From assembly GCA_016718805.1 (NCBI GenBank), contig JADKCP010000011.1:484050-548049 (forward strand): 64,000 bases of DNA, written 5' to 3'. Made by a program: the position numbers and the translations under genes. The stretch is from Bacteroidota bacterium. Lineage in GTDB: Bacteria; Bacteroidota; Bacteroidia; UBA4408. Every line of letters begins with the position of its first letter. Within the stretch, counting starts at the first letter, position 1. Under the pieces are notes generated by a model that did no database searches, was not told where the DNA came from, and saw only the letters and a list, made by a program, of their open reading frames with translations. Shown here piece by piece: positions 52,351-62,634 of the stretch.

Positions 52351-54355
52351 ATTCTGTAACCAATTGTTCTAAAACCCAATTTGCTTTTTGATTCAGGCCG
52401 GGTATTTCGTTTTCAATAATATCGGCTTCATTTGATAACAAAGTCTTTCTTTCTTTAATGTCAGTTTTAAACTTTTTCCATGTTTCCCTGTCAAGTACCG
52501 AAGAATGTTCCCATTTCTCAGCCTTGGAATAGATAATTTGGTTTATGATTTGTATTACCATCCAATAGAAGCTATTCTGGATAGTTCCCTGTTCCTTTTG
52601 CTCTTTAAGATCATTCAGATAAAATGGTATCGTATCTATATTCTCAGAAACGAGGTAGTATTGAAGATTTGTGAAATGGGCTTTAATTCTCTCCTGACTA
52701 GTCAGTTTTTCATCGAAAAGGAACTTTTCGAGTTTGGATAATCCGCTGAAATGTGCAGCCATCTCATTTAGCAGTAATTTTGTTTCAATGCGTTTCTCGT
52801 CAATTATTCCTGATTCATCTGTCGTATTTTCAGCAAAGCCTTTGGTTAATTTTTGCCTTTCAATTTCATCATAAAAAAACTGCCAATATTTAAGCACTGT
52901 ATTTGCATCCAACTTAAAGCCTAATGGTTTTGTCTCTATGTTAATCTGTATTGGGTAATAACTGTAAATGGATTCTGTTTCACCATTCTTCACTAAAACT
53001 TTAATGAGCGTATTTTTTGCTAATTGTCTTGTATGGTAATCGAGGAGTATTATTTCACTTTTTCCATTTACTATGGCTGCATCATCGAATAACTTATGAA
53101 ATGAACATTTGAATTTATCAACTTTGGCATTTATCCTTAGTGTCTTGCTTTTCCAGTCAATTGTAAATTCTATATTCGGTGCATTTCTATCAAATCGGGT
53201 AGTTGTTTCCGCATTTTCTAAATCATCCTTTTCCAAGAATAGCAATGTTTCAATATTAAGATTAACCGCTTTCTTTAAAAGTTTGGGTGTACCAGGTTGT
53301 TCAACATACATTATGCCTGATTCAATATTGCCTATATTATTTCTCTTGCTAAACCCAACCCAAGCGGGTTGAGTAAAATTTACTGAACCAATAAATGTGT
53401 AACAATATCTGGTGCCGTAGAAACGGTAAATCTTTGAGTGCTGATTTCGCACTTCTGTGTTCGCCTTATTGTCAGACCAGTAGCACCATTCTAATCCTGC
53501 ATTTTGAAAAGCAATAAAACTATCCTTATCCAGTAAAATTTCATTTGTGCGGAGAGTTGGTATCAGGCATTTTATTCTCTTTATTCCTTTAGATTGAAGC
53601 AGTTCAATTAATTTGGTATCGTTGCTGAAATAAGGGGAAATTATTTCAACCTCTGAGATATAATCTCCTGAGAATATACTTTGCTGCTCCAAAAAGTTGA
53701 TGAATGGTAAATCTACACTATCGTAATAAGCCACCTTGAAGCCAATATTTTTTAAAAAATCATAATCAACATACTTTAAAAACTCATGAATTATTTCATC
53801 CGCTGGCAAAAGGCTATGTAAACCAGCTATTTTTCCAATTTCAGAAATATAATCCTGGAGGCTGTTTGTTGAAGACCTATTCGGGTGAGTTTTCGTTGCC
53901 TTTATCTCTAATACAGAAAAACATTCAAAATTATCACACCAACCTGTTGGAGTTAAATTTCCGGAACCAGTAATAAAAAGCAATGTTCTATTTTTGTTCT
54001 CATCCTCTACCAATATGAAAATATGCTTTGGGTGGAAATTGCAGATTGCCCCCACAGCGGAAGGAACTTTTATGCAGTAGATGTCATACCCTAATGTGGG
54101 AGCCTGTGTATTGTCCTTTGCATAATAATCACAAAATACGGATACCGGTGGAATCAGGTTTTCTTTAGCACAGTAACGCCATAATATTTTGTTGTAAATA
54201 GCTTCATCCCTGAAATCTTTACCGGGAACAAATAAGGGCATCACGAAATTCTCGAAAAATAAAGGATCGAAATTAAAAGTATGAAAAACAGCAGCAATTA
54301 CTTTTCTATTCTTAATAGCTTCCTTGATATGATCCCTTAAAATTATTCTTTCCAT
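52343..54355 (-). CDS. Phospholipase D-like nuclease, two HKD motifs
   Basis: 670 residues from the ATG at 54355 (MERIILRDHIKEAI), one base after the stop of the gene before it; the frame is open upstream but overlaps that gene. Two PLD half-sites are visible: HPKH...GSGNLTPTGWCDN (about residues 104-130) and HSKIYRF...GSVNFTQPAW (about 303-328). Together they would form one nuclease active site. The C-terminal 300 residues are a separate helical and beta region. PLD-type nucleases accompany helicases in DISARM (DrmC) and Dpd systems, but those are usually smaller. It acts in the cytoplasm, probably on invading DNA. Confidence 0.8.
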   Translation of the reverse strand: MERIILRDHIKEAIKNRKVIAAVFHTFNFDPLFFENFVMPLFVPGKDFRDEAIYNKILWRYCAKENLIPPVSVFCDYYAKDNTQAPTLGYDIYCIKVPSAVGAICNFHPKHIFILVEDENKNRTLLFITGSGNLTPTGWCDNFECFSVLEIKATKTHPNRSSTNSLQDYISEIGKIAGLHSLLPADEIIHEFLKYVDYDFLKNIGFKVAYYDSVDLPFINFLEQQSIFSGDYISEVEIISPYFSNDTKLIELLQSKGIKRIKCLIPTLRTNEILLDKDSFIAFQNAGLEWCYWSDNKANTEVRNQHSKIYRFYGTRYCYTFIGSVNFTQPAWVGFSKRNNIGNIESGIMYVEQPGTPKLLKKAVNLNIETLLFLEKDDLENAETTTRFDRNAPNIEFTIDWKSKTLRINAKVDKFKCSFHKLFDDAAIVNGKSEIILLDYHTRQLAKNTLIKVLVKNGETESIYSYYPIQINIETKPLGFKLDANTVLKYWQFFYDEIERQKLTKGFAENTTDESGIIDEKRIETKLLLNEMAAHFSGLSKLEKFLFDEKLTSQERIKAHFTNLQYYLVSENIDTIPFYLNDLKEQKEQGTIQNSFYWMVIQIINQIIYSKAEKWEHSSVLDRETWKKFKTDIKERKTLLSNEADIIENEIPGLNQKANWVLEQLVTEYD

Positions 54356-54356
54356 T

Positions 54357-55517
54357 CTAATTGAGCTGTTTATGCAAAGAGATAAAAGTAGAGAAGAAAT
54401 AATTGAAATCGTTTTGTGTTTCAGGGTCGTATTCTTCTCTGAAAAAAGCACCCTCGAAATGGTTTACTTCCAAGCCTTTCTCTGTAATCTGCATCCAAGG
54501 AGCAGAATTGCGCCTTGCGACAACTTCCTCATTTCTTTTAACCAGCCCTGATACTAAATCATAATTACTAAGAGTTAAAAGTGTAGCAAGTGATCTTGTA
54601 GTTTCATCAAAATCCTTTGATTCAAATCTCGTCCTCCACTTTTTTATATAAAGATCAGTTTCTATATCCTCATTCTTCCAGTAGGATTTAGTTTGTAAGT
54701 ATCTAAATATTCTGTTTAAGGGGCAAATAACTTTTTCTGTATTTGCAATATGTTCAAGAATACTTATAAAGTTTATATTATTACTTGAGGCAATTAATTG
54801 CCTTATTAGATTAAATAAATCAAAATTCTTCAAATAAAGATCCCTCAACTCTAAATTTTTATTTATCTGTTTCAATAATTCTTTACCGCAAGTATCATCC
54901 AGAAGTTTATCTACAAATAGTTTCTTCCCTTCACCGGTGGGCTTTTGTAACATCTCAGTCCATTGATCCATCTTTTCAATTTCAATATAAGCTACCTGCG
55001 CGTCCCTCTTTTTACTGAGTAAAGATGCTTGATAGTAAAAGGCATCATTATTTAAAACCTCTGAAATAAAAATATTTGAAAATTCCGACATTTCTGTAAG
55101 CCTCATTTCTGAAAACGGACTGTTGTATTTACCCCAAATGCCATATGCTTTTTGACTTGATAAAAGTTGGTCAGCTATTGCCGATGAAATTTTCACAGTT
55201 GCTGGGTTCCCGGACATCATCTTTCTCACTTTATCTACTCCGTTAAATCCTTCTTTCGGGTAGCTTTTATATCTTGTGTATGCCATCATTTGCTCAAAAC
55301 GCAAAAAGAAAGATTCAAACTGTTTGTCTTCAATTTTTAATTCCTTTTTTAAAGCATAGGCTAAACACAAAATTTGAAAATCTTTAATACTTCCTGATAC
55401 TGTTGAAAGAAATGGTATGAGCTTTCTGCCAGCTGCCTGCCAAACTACCTGAAATCCTAATGGATCACGGGAACCTTTTATCGAATAGTTAGGGTCTTGT
55501 TTTGTGAGGAAATACAT
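54357..55517 (-). CDS. Hypothetical protein of the helicase/PLD operon, 386 residues
   Basis: Family not recognised. Predominantly helical and soluble, without signal peptide. The N-terminus includes 'DPLGFQVVWQAAGRKLIPFLSTVSG', and the C-terminus RRNSAPWMQITEKGLEV followed by a 'FFREEYDPETQNDFNYFF' segment. The Ser-Ala-Pro-Trp box looks conserved in style and may mark a binding surface. It lies 14 bases after the GIY-YIG gene and one base before the PLD gene. Co-transcription implies a shared complex with the PLD nuclease. Confidence 0.72.
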   Translation of the reverse strand: MYFLTKQDPNYSIKGSRDPLGFQVVWQAAGRKLIPFLSTVSGSIKDFQILCLAYALKKELKIEDKQFESFFLRFEQMMAYTRYKSYPKEGFNGVDKVRKMMSGNPATVKISSAIADQLLSSQKAYGIWGKYNSPFSEMRLTEMSEFSNIFISEVLNNDAFYYQASLLSKKRDAQVAYIEIEKMDQWTEMLQKPTGEGKKLFVDKLLDDTCGKELLKQINKNLELRDLYLKNFDLFNLIRQLIASSNNINFISILEHIANTEKVICPLNRIFRYLQTKSYWKNEDIETDLYIKKWRTRFESKDFDETTRSLATLLTLSNYDLVSGLVKRNEEVVARRNSAPWMQITEKGLEVNHFEGAFFREEYDPETQNDFNYFFSTFISLHKQLN

Positions 55518-55531
55518 TTGATCTGTAAATA

Positions 55532-56128
55532 TTATCTTTCTGCGTCAATATTGAACCATGGCCTATAGTATCCAATTGAGTAATCTTCTAAATAAAACCT
55601 ATTTTCAACACCCGGCTCTTCTAAAATCTTAATTATTACAGTATCCTTAAAATAATCTAAAGCATTTTGATTTCCGGGTTTTACTAAACCACTTGTATTT
55701 CGAAGCAATTGTTCTAATCCGGCTCTAAATTGACAAGTAGTAGAATTACGTTTATAAACAAAATTTCCTTCAAGACCCTTGGGGATCCATGATTTCTCTG
55801 AAATTGCTCCCAAATGTTGCCTGATTCGTTCACCAATAACAGTGGATTTTCCAATATACAATGGAATATACTTTTCTTCATGATTCCAATTCCATGAAAC
55901 CTTATGAGAATCTTCATTCACTTTAGATTTAACTTCGAGTTTAAAATTAAGTGTATTAAAATCCGGTACATCTTCTTTTTTAAGCCAAAATCCATACAAC
56001 CCATGCATTTTCGTATATTTTTTTAATGGACTTTCAACTGATAGAATATCCCCTAAAAGAATCTGGGTTCCATTTTTATTATTTGGACAAAGTTCCTTTA
56101 CTAATTTTAATTGTTCTCCAAATGCCAT
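55532..56128 (-). CDS. GIY-YIG nuclease-like protein
   Basis: 198 residues. The GIY-YIG hallmarks are recognisable: HGLYGFW (GLY, residues 43-45), IPLYIGKST (YIG, about residue 95), the arginine in GERIRQH, the metal-binding Glu in ENRFYLEDYSIGYY, and WFN near the end. The distance from GLY to YIG is about 50 residues, against roughly 10 in most families, so there is an insertion and the assignment is moderate. It would cut DNA with one metal ion. It is separated from the large helicase by 111 bases (56129-56239) without features, but is on the same strand. Confidence 0.62.
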   Translation of the reverse strand: MAFGEQLKLVKELCPNNKNGTQILLGDILSVESPLKKYTKMHGLYGFWLKKEDVPDFNTLNFKLEVKSKVNEDSHKVSWNWNHEEKYIPLYIGKSTVIGERIRQHLGAISEKSWIPKGLEGNFVYKRNSTTCQFRAGLEQLLRNTSGLVKPGNQNALDYFKDTVIIKILEEPGVENRFYLEDYSIGYYRPWFNIDAER

Positions 56129-56239
56129 AATCGTGTTTTATTATTGTTGTTTCGCATTTTCAAATTGGTTCAAATTATTGCATAGTTTGGATCTTGTTCT
56201 GTGATGAATTACATATAGAGTATAAAATGTTGATAATAA

Positions 56240-59200
56240 TTAAGTGTTTATAAATTGAACAAGCTCTTGGATCATATTATACAATTGCCAGAACCTTTCC
56301 CAAGTTTGTTTATCAAGAGTACCTGGAATATTGCTAACTGTTATGCTCGACTTCACCGATAAATCTGAAATTTTAACGGCTACTTTTGAAATTGAAAAAT
56401 CAGCAGTAATAAAAACTTCAGGCAACACATAAAAATTACCATTTGTTCTATCTTTTGCCATTAATGAATTATCTATAATCTTTAGTGGGTCATTAAGTAA
56501 TTCATCAACAGTATCGTTATCAGTTGAAGGAGTGCCGAATTGTTGCTGGTGCAATGCCAGCATTAGTCCAATTTTTCTTTTTTGGGCTTTTGCTTCAAGT
56601 GGATTTGATAATAGCCACAACAATCTTTCAAAAGAGTTTTTACACGTAAACAATGAATCATTAAGGTATGCGTTACCAAGTATTTGACGGAAAGCATCAA
56701 CAGAACTTCTGTATTTTACTTTATCAATAAATAGGCTATCTCTTTTAAATTCTTTAGATTGATTGTCATTCTCCTTTTCAATGGCATCAAATTTCTCAAT
56801 ATCCGTCCATGTTAATGACCAACTAATTATTGAATTTGATTCGAAAATTGCAACACGTTTTTTCAAATCGTCAAAGAATCTACAATTTTCTTCAGTTGCA
56901 TGGAAAGTATAACCATCCAAGTAGATTGCAATTCCTTTTACAGTTGATAAAATGGCATCGTCTTCGATAGCTATTCCATCTTTTTCAATACTGCTTAGTG
57001 AAATATAAAAATCAGAACGGGTGTTGTATTTAACACCGTTTGTTGGTCCTAATTCATGTTGAGGTCTGATAATATAATAGAAAGAATAATCACCTGAAGT
57101 AATCTTGAATTTATAATTGACAATACCATTTTCTATAAAATCTTCGAATTTAAAATCCTGTGGGTTCTGATTTTGGAGATGATTTCGCAGACTTCTAATA
57201 AATCTGTCTTCCAATTCACTTTCTTCAATTTGGCCGTTACTGGTTAATGCCCCCAAGCCCGTTGTATAGGTTTCCCATGCATCAGATTTATCAACTATTT
57301 TCTTGAATAAAATTTCTGCTTTGGCCCTACTCAATTCATCCTGAATAAACTGATTAGAGTAGGTGTATATGCAGCGATAGCACCCATCTTTACCTTTAGC
57401 TTTACAACTGCAATCCCTAATAGCTTCATATGCTTTTGATATTACGGTAGTGAAATCAGCAGGACTAAATAGTTTTTCTAAATAGCCAGTACCACCTGGA
57501 ATATTGTCGTATAACACAAGGTATTTATCGAAGCGGCTGTTCTTTGCATTGTATTCTGAATAATTAATGATGCTTAAATGTTGAGGATTTCCTTTGTAGT
57601 ATTTTTTTAAACCCAACTCCAAACCTGCTTTGAACATATTTATTGTTGCCTCGCTTTCAAATTCCTGAACTGGCAGCAATACTTTTAATGCTTCTGTTTT
57701 AATTTCCCTAAACAAGAATACTTCCTCAAAAACATCATCTTTAACACCTGTATATTCTCTGTCTTTGTGCTTACAATAGCCATAATGAAATTTGTAATCA
57801 CGTTGATTGAATTTAGAAGAACTTTTACCACATTGCTTGCAAGTAACAAAGCCATGATGTGGCACATCTTCATGCTGATTAATTATAACTTTATTGGCAT
57901 TAACGGCAGATGAAAGTCCAAGATTTAATTCGATTATATCAACATTTTTTACGTACTCAATACCAAAGGGAATTTCTTTCATACCCCATGCACCTTGAAA
58001 AGATTTGCTGTCGAATTTAAGGTGTTTTGAAACTCTGTAAATATTGGAATCTCTATCATCTGAACTATCATCCAATGAAGATTTGTCACGGAAATTTACT
58101 GATTTAACACCGCTTAATTTAATAAAAACATGTTGGTTTTTATCTGATGCCCATGAGGCATCACCGCATTTAGGGCAATGAGCTTCAGTTGATGTTACTT
58201 TATCAGCAATATGGTCGCAGTTAGAACAAAAACGTTTTATAAGCAAAGTGCCAACGTCCTTCCAATCATAAGTATTAAGACCAGAGATGGCAAATTTGAA
58301 ACCTTGTGAATAGAAGTAATTATCAGGGGCAAACTCTCGTATAGCTGACTTTGAAGACCTTACAATTTCAAATTGTTTATCTGTTGGAATATTATCACTT
58401 GCCTTTGCTTTGTTTGATTTTACCCAGGCATTTAAAGTAACACCTGTTTCAGGGAAAGCATAGTTAGGCAATAAGCCTACATTGGTTAAGTGTTCAAGAA
58501 TTGAACGTTTATCCAATAATCTTTTTAAACCCCACAGTGCTTTTTTCTCAGATTCTAATCCTTTCCTTTCTTCATCATTGGGCAACAACTTAATAGCTGC
58601 ATCTATTTCCTTAATAGTTTGAGTTATGTATTTGTACTCATTTTTCAATTTTGTGAATACTGATTTTAACCTTAGGTAAAATCCTTCCTCCAGTAAAAAT
58701 GATTTAAGGTTATCCAATGCTTTGGAATCTTCTAAATCAGGCTTGTAAAATTCAGTAAATTCGGTAAGGAGAAATTTCTCCTTTGCCTTGATAAAAGAAA
58801 TAATTCTATTGGGTAAAAATTCGGGAGCTGATAAATCTGCTCTTGACAATTGGAGTGAAATCAACCTACCAGGAATACTGTTTTTCTTGGGATCAGCAGA
58901 GGACCAATTGTCTAAACAATAAGCAAGAAAGTGGCGGTACAAAATATCTTTTGCTTCGAGATAGCAACCCGGTGTTGCTATCTCTCCTTCCATCATGTCT
59001 TTTGGCTCTCCATAATAAAATAAATCGTGTGCCTTGCTTTGTGCAAAATTCGTAATGAGTGCTGAACCTGATGTACGGCCTGCACGACCAACCCTTTGCA
59101 GGAAATTAGAGGTCAAAGGTGGAACTGAATTATTGATGGCTGTATTTAAAGTACCAATATCAATACCCATTTCTAAGGTTGATGTGGCAACGATAGTGTT

Positions 59201-62200
59201 TAAGGAATTATACCTCGGCCTTTCCTTAAAATCAATTTCTTTATTTTCTCTATCCTTCCTTTCTAAAATACCGGTATGTTCAGATGCATAAATACGAGGC
59301 GACAGATTACGGTTATAAACCAACTGATAGTAATTGGGTTTACTTTTCTGAATTTGACTATATGTACCTGTGCAGGTATAATCCAAGCATTTTGTATTTA
59401 TTGAAATAGTATCTGAAGCTGCAACAAATAACTTTGAACCACAGGTATCGCAAACATGATTGGCTACCTTGCTTTCAATCATTATTATAGTTGGCTCAAT
59501 GGCATAATTTTCAATTTCTTCGTCACCTAATTTGTTCATCAAACCAATTGCAGTAAAGGTTTCTATTAGCTTACTGAAAAAATCGTTAACAAGTCCATGA
59601 TAATTTGATACCATCGGAAAAGACTTTACAAAATAACTTCTGTACCAATTATTCGTATTGGTATAAGTAGAATCTAAAAGACCCTGACTATGTGCTTTGG
59701 TGGTAAGCAATCTTGGAAATCTTGCTCTAGGATGAAACATTTTATTTAAAAAATGTCGGTTATCTCGCATCCAATTCAAATCCCAGAGTTTCAATGATAC
59801 ATTTCTAAACTTACTTAAATATTCATGGTCAATGCCGCCTCTTGTTCTTACTCTGTGTAAAATACCATTTACAAAAGGCAGCAAATCTTTTTCCTCAATC
59901 ATTGCAAGATTGTTCTGATTCAGCCACTCTTGCATAGCAGGGAATATTGCCCTGATTTTTTCTTCATCAAATTTTACACCTGAAGCACCTGATTTTTCCA
60001 GCGTTCTACCTATCATGGCATTGTAACCAAACTCAGACAATACTTCCCAATGCATCCGGGTATCAAATTCCCTTTTGAAAGTCGGAATGAATTTCTTTGC
60101 AGCATCTCGGTAATCAATATCAATATCTGCCTTGCCATGATAGTCAGCAGGAAAAAAGCGATAATAAAACGCTTCTTCTTGATTCAGTCCAGTTGAATCC
60201 GAATGATCCTTCCAGTATTCAGTGAATTGATTTTGCAAATCTGAAATACGAACAGGCCCCTGATTTTGATTAATTATTTTTTGCAATGATGCCCTGAATG
60301 TAAAACGGTAGTTTCTTGCTTCTACAAAACCAGCCTGATGTGCAGCATCCTGTACACTATTAGTGAAGGCTAATATTTTACGAAATTTTTCAGTTCTTGG
60401 GTCAAGGTCGGATGCCAATACCTGGCTAACTGTTATGGAAGATAAAGTTGCAACCCTTGTACCAATAATACCCATTGCATTTTCGGTATTGCATTCCGGA
60501 CAAATATGCCTTGCCTTCGTTTCCTTTAACTTCCTTACTGCATGTATTCTTATGGTATGTTCACTTTCTCTTTCATGCAAGCTCATGTCAGCCACATGCA
60601 TCCAGTCGTTTATTTGGTTGTTGGGTTCATACTCTTCAATATGCTTGTGGTTAGGTGTATTGATGAAATAAATATTCTTATGGTTACTAAAAAAGTACTC
60701 ATATACCTGATTGGGATCGTGAAAGAAATGGTTCTTATTATCGTCTTTTACGCCTAACCAACCACTTGCACCGCACTCTCTACAATAATAAGATGGTAAG
60801 GCTTTAGGGTCATATTTATCACCTACTTTGTCTTTCCAAGTGAATTTTGGTTGCTCATTTATTTCTCTTAAAACACCACTCAGTTCTCTTATCCAAATTT
60901 GAATTTGTAAATAAAGAAACGGGAATTTTTTTGTGCCGCCAATCCTTGCTTCGCTAATTAAAGCCAATAAAGAATTGATTACTTCTTCTCTTGGACTTAA
61001 TTCATTATCGGCATCCCATTCAGCCAATCTTTTGAAATCAGGATTTAAATCTGCCAACTTTTTGAGCAGTACATCCAGTTTTACAATATTGCTACTTGTT
61101 AATGAAATTAAGTCTTTCATCAACTTCAATTTCTTTAGTTCTTCGCCCAACTGAACTTCATCTAAACTATCGGGCATTTGCCATAAGCGTTTCTGCCGTG
61201 CTATATAATTTGCGTATGTTTCATTTTCTTTTAAGCGACTTTCCAGTAACCCAATCTGACGTGGAATGTATTTTTCCAAACTATCATCGGGCAAATCAAA
61301 AAAATCATTTACTAATACCCTGTTTTCTGTAATGATGGCTTCCTTGTCAAAAGCTTCGCCAAATACTTTTTCGGCATATTCAGTCAATAATTGAATAGAA
61401 TCTGCACCTGAACCAATAGTAGCAGAAGTACCTACCGCACAAACCTGCCCTTTGGCAATGCCTAATTTTAATTTTAATCTACGAATCAGGTTTGCTACAT
61501 CTGTGCCCTGAGCACCATCATAGGTATGCAATTCATCCAATACTAAGAATTGGAGTAAAGAAGGATCTTCTAAATTATAATTCCAAAGGTTGTGATAGTT
61601 GTTACGCAATAAGGCATAGTCCAACATCTTGAAGTTGGTCAATAATATATCTGGTGGATTATCAATAATGGTATCCCTGTTTTCGATGATGTGGTTTTCA
61701 CCCATTTCTTTCGGGAACTTCTTCTTGTCTTTACCTTCACCAATAAACAAGCCTGCGGTAATTTTCCCGTTTAATCTGTCATCACCCCAAATGGTTTCTG
61801 CCAAACGTTTTGCCTGGTCAGTTGCCAAGGCATTCATAGGATAAAGAATAATTACCTTAATGCCTTTTCTATCTATATTTTTATAGCAGTGGTCTAATAT
61901 CGGGTACAAAAAACATTCAGTTTTACCAGATGATGTGCCGGTTGTAACCAAAGTAGATTGAGGCTTGTGATTATCTTGTGTAGTTAGCCGTTTGAATGCT
62001 TTAAATTGATGGTCATAGGGAGGAAAACCCGGAGCAATTTGCAATGGAATGAGTTCATCATCTGTTGCTTTTACGAATGGCAATTTCAATGAAACATAAG
62101 GCCCTTTAAAAATACCATCTTCCGTATCGGTTACGAACTTGTAAAATGCCTCATGAACGGTTTTATCTTTAAAGCTAAAAGTGGCTTTAAGGTATTCCAA

Positions 62201-62242
62201 TATGGAATGTTGTACTTCATATGCTTGTTGTAATGGTAGCAT
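56240..62242 (-). CDS. Giant DEAD/DEAH helicase with zinc clusters and DUF1998 domain (DruE/DrmA-like)
   Basis: 2000 residues. Lobe 1: motif I TTGTSSGKTE (about 100-109), motif II LVLDELHTYDGAQGTD (about 235) and motif III VGTSATIG. Lobe 2: VATSTLEMGIDIG and motif VI QRVGRAGR (about 1050), of Lhr/MrfA type. Cys pairs lie between the lobes (CRECG, CPEC, CDTCG) and after them (CSNC...CPKCG, CKQCG...C). The DUF1998 hallmark YDNIPGGTGYLEKL is followed by the Cys-rich CSCKAKGKDGCYRC (about 1612-1626). A further 350 residues follow, with a vsr/REase-like region unproven. Size and order match DruE of Druantia. It is the motor of the operon. Confidence 0.85.
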   Translation of the reverse strand: MLPLQQAYEVQHSILEYLKATFSFKDKTVHEAFYKFVTDTEDGIFKGPYVSLKLPFVKATDDELIPLQIAPGFPPYDHQFKAFKRLTTQDNHKPQSTLVTTGTSSGKTECFLYPILDHCYKNIDRKGIKVIILYPMNALATDQAKRLAETIWGDDRLNGKITAGLFIGEGKDKKKFPKEMGENHIIENRDTIIDNPPDILLTNFKMLDYALLRNNYHNLWNYNLEDPSLLQFLVLDELHTYDGAQGTDVANLIRRLKLKLGIAKGQVCAVGTSATIGSGADSIQLLTEYAEKVFGEAFDKEAIITENRVLVNDFFDLPDDSLEKYIPRQIGLLESRLKENETYANYIARQKRLWQMPDSLDEVQLGEELKKLKLMKDLISLTSSNIVKLDVLLKKLADLNPDFKRLAEWDADNELSPREEVINSLLALISEARIGGTKKFPFLYLQIQIWIRELSGVLREINEQPKFTWKDKVGDKYDPKALPSYYCRECGASGWLGVKDDNKNHFFHDPNQVYEYFFSNHKNIYFINTPNHKHIEEYEPNNQINDWMHVADMSLHERESEHTIRIHAVRKLKETKARHICPECNTENAMGIIGTRVATLSSITVSQVLASDLDPRTEKFRKILAFTNSVQDAAHQAGFVEARNYRFTFRASLQKIINQNQGPVRISDLQNQFTEYWKDHSDSTGLNQEEAFYYRFFPADYHGKADIDIDYRDAAKKFIPTFKREFDTRMHWEVLSEFGYNAMIGRTLEKSGASGVKFDEEKIRAIFPAMQEWLNQNNLAMIEEKDLLPFVNGILHRVRTRGGIDHEYLSKFRNVSLKLWDLNWMRDNRHFLNKMFHPRARFPRLLTTKAHSQGLLDSTYTNTNNWYRSYFVKSFPMVSNYHGLVNDFFSKLIETFTAIGLMNKLGDEEIENYAIEPTIIMIESKVANHVCDTCGSKLFVAASDTISINTKCLDYTCTGTYSQIQKSKPNYYQLVYNRNLSPRIYASEHTGILERKDRENKEIDFKERPRYNSLNTIVATSTLEMGIDIGTLNTAINNSVPPLTSNFLQRVGRAGRTSGSALITNFAQSKAHDLFYYGEPKDMMEGEIATPGCYLEAKDILYRHFLAYCLDNWSSADPKKNSIPGRLISLQLSRADLSAPEFLPNRIISFIKAKEKFLLTEFTEFYKPDLEDSKALDNLKSFLLEEGFYLRLKSVFTKLKNEYKYITQTIKEIDAAIKLLPNDEERKGLESEKKALWGLKRLLDKRSILEHLTNVGLLPNYAFPETGVTLNAWVKSNKAKASDNIPTDKQFEIVRSSKSAIREFAPDNYFYSQGFKFAISGLNTYDWKDVGTLLIKRFCSNCDHIADKVTSTEAHCPKCGDASWASDKNQHVFIKLSGVKSVNFRDKSSLDDSSDDRDSNIYRVSKHLKFDSKSFQGAWGMKEIPFGIEYVKNVDIIELNLGLSSAVNANKVIINQHEDVPHHGFVTCKQCGKSSSKFNQRDYKFHYGYCKHKDREYTGVKDDVFEEVFLFREIKTEALKVLLPVQEFESEATINMFKAGLELGLKKYYKGNPQHLSIINYSEYNAKNSRFDKYLVLYDNIPGGTGYLEKLFSPADFTTVISKAYEAIRDCSCKAKGKDGCYRCIYTYSNQFIQDELSRAKAEILFKKIVDKSDAWETYTTGLGALTSNGQIEESELEDRFIRSLRNHLQNQNPQDFKFEDFIENGIVNYKFKITSGDYSFYYIIRPQHELGPTNGVKYNTRSDFYISLSSIEKDGIAIEDDAILSTVKGIAIYLDGYTFHATEENCRFFDDLKKRVAIFESNSIISWSLTWTDIEKFDAIEKENDNQSKEFKRDSLFIDKVKYRSSVDAFRQILGNAYLNDSLFTCKNSFERLLWLLSNPLEAKAQKRKIGLMLALHQQQFGTPSTDNDTVDELLNDPLKIIDNSLMAKDRTNGNFYVLPEVFITADFSISKVAVKISDLSVKSSITVSNIPGTLDKQTWERFWQLYNMIQELVQFINT

Positions 62243-62251
62243 TTTTATAAT

Positions 62252-62614
62252 TTATTTATACACATCAAAAAATGCCTTTATTGATTCCTTGTCTTTTTTG
62301 GTTTTAAGCAGCTTATCTTTTACTTCAGGAACAGTGTCCAATTTATCTAAAAGACTTTCTAGCGATATTTCTTCGTATTTGTTTGGAAAATAATGTTCTA
62401 ACAAATCAAACCATATTTTCTGTTTGGGCTTTGTTTGCTCTTTAGAAAGATAACTTCTGAAAAACTGAATAGTTACCATTTCTCTACCGCCTGATTTCTT
62501 TTCTAAATCATCAGTAACAATTATGCTCTGTACTTCTTGTTTCGATATGGTATCTGTTTTATTAATTATACCAGACTCCTCTATTCTACTATGTTCATTA
62601 ACTTCATAAATCAC
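62252..62614 (-). CDS. C-terminal part of the gene upstream of the giant helicase (frameshifted)
   Basis: 120 residues from a GTG that is probably not a real start. Upstream in the same frame the coding continues (VVVETIPHDPVENTEE and on) to about 62740, an acidic linker that fits the C-terminus of the 411-residue protein encoded just before. The end, about residues 50-120, is a compact helical region (FFRSYLSKEQTKPKQKIWFD, then SLESLLDKLDTVPEV). It ends 9 bases before the giant helicase gene. Family not recognised. Confidence 0.6.
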   Translation of the reverse strand: MIYEVNEHSRIEESGIINKTDTISKQEVQSIIVTDDLEKKSGGREMVTIQFFRSYLSKEQTKPKQKIWFDLLEHYFPNKYEEISLESLLDKLDTVPEVKDKLLKTKKDKESIKAFFDVYK

Positions 62615-62634
62615 AATGGGTTCTGAAACTGTCT

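Noticed and set aside
54356..54451. Longer N-terminus of the PLD protein
   Set aside because: It would overlap the preceding gene by 95 bases, and its residues are not PLD-like; the ATG at 54355 is one base after the preceding stop.
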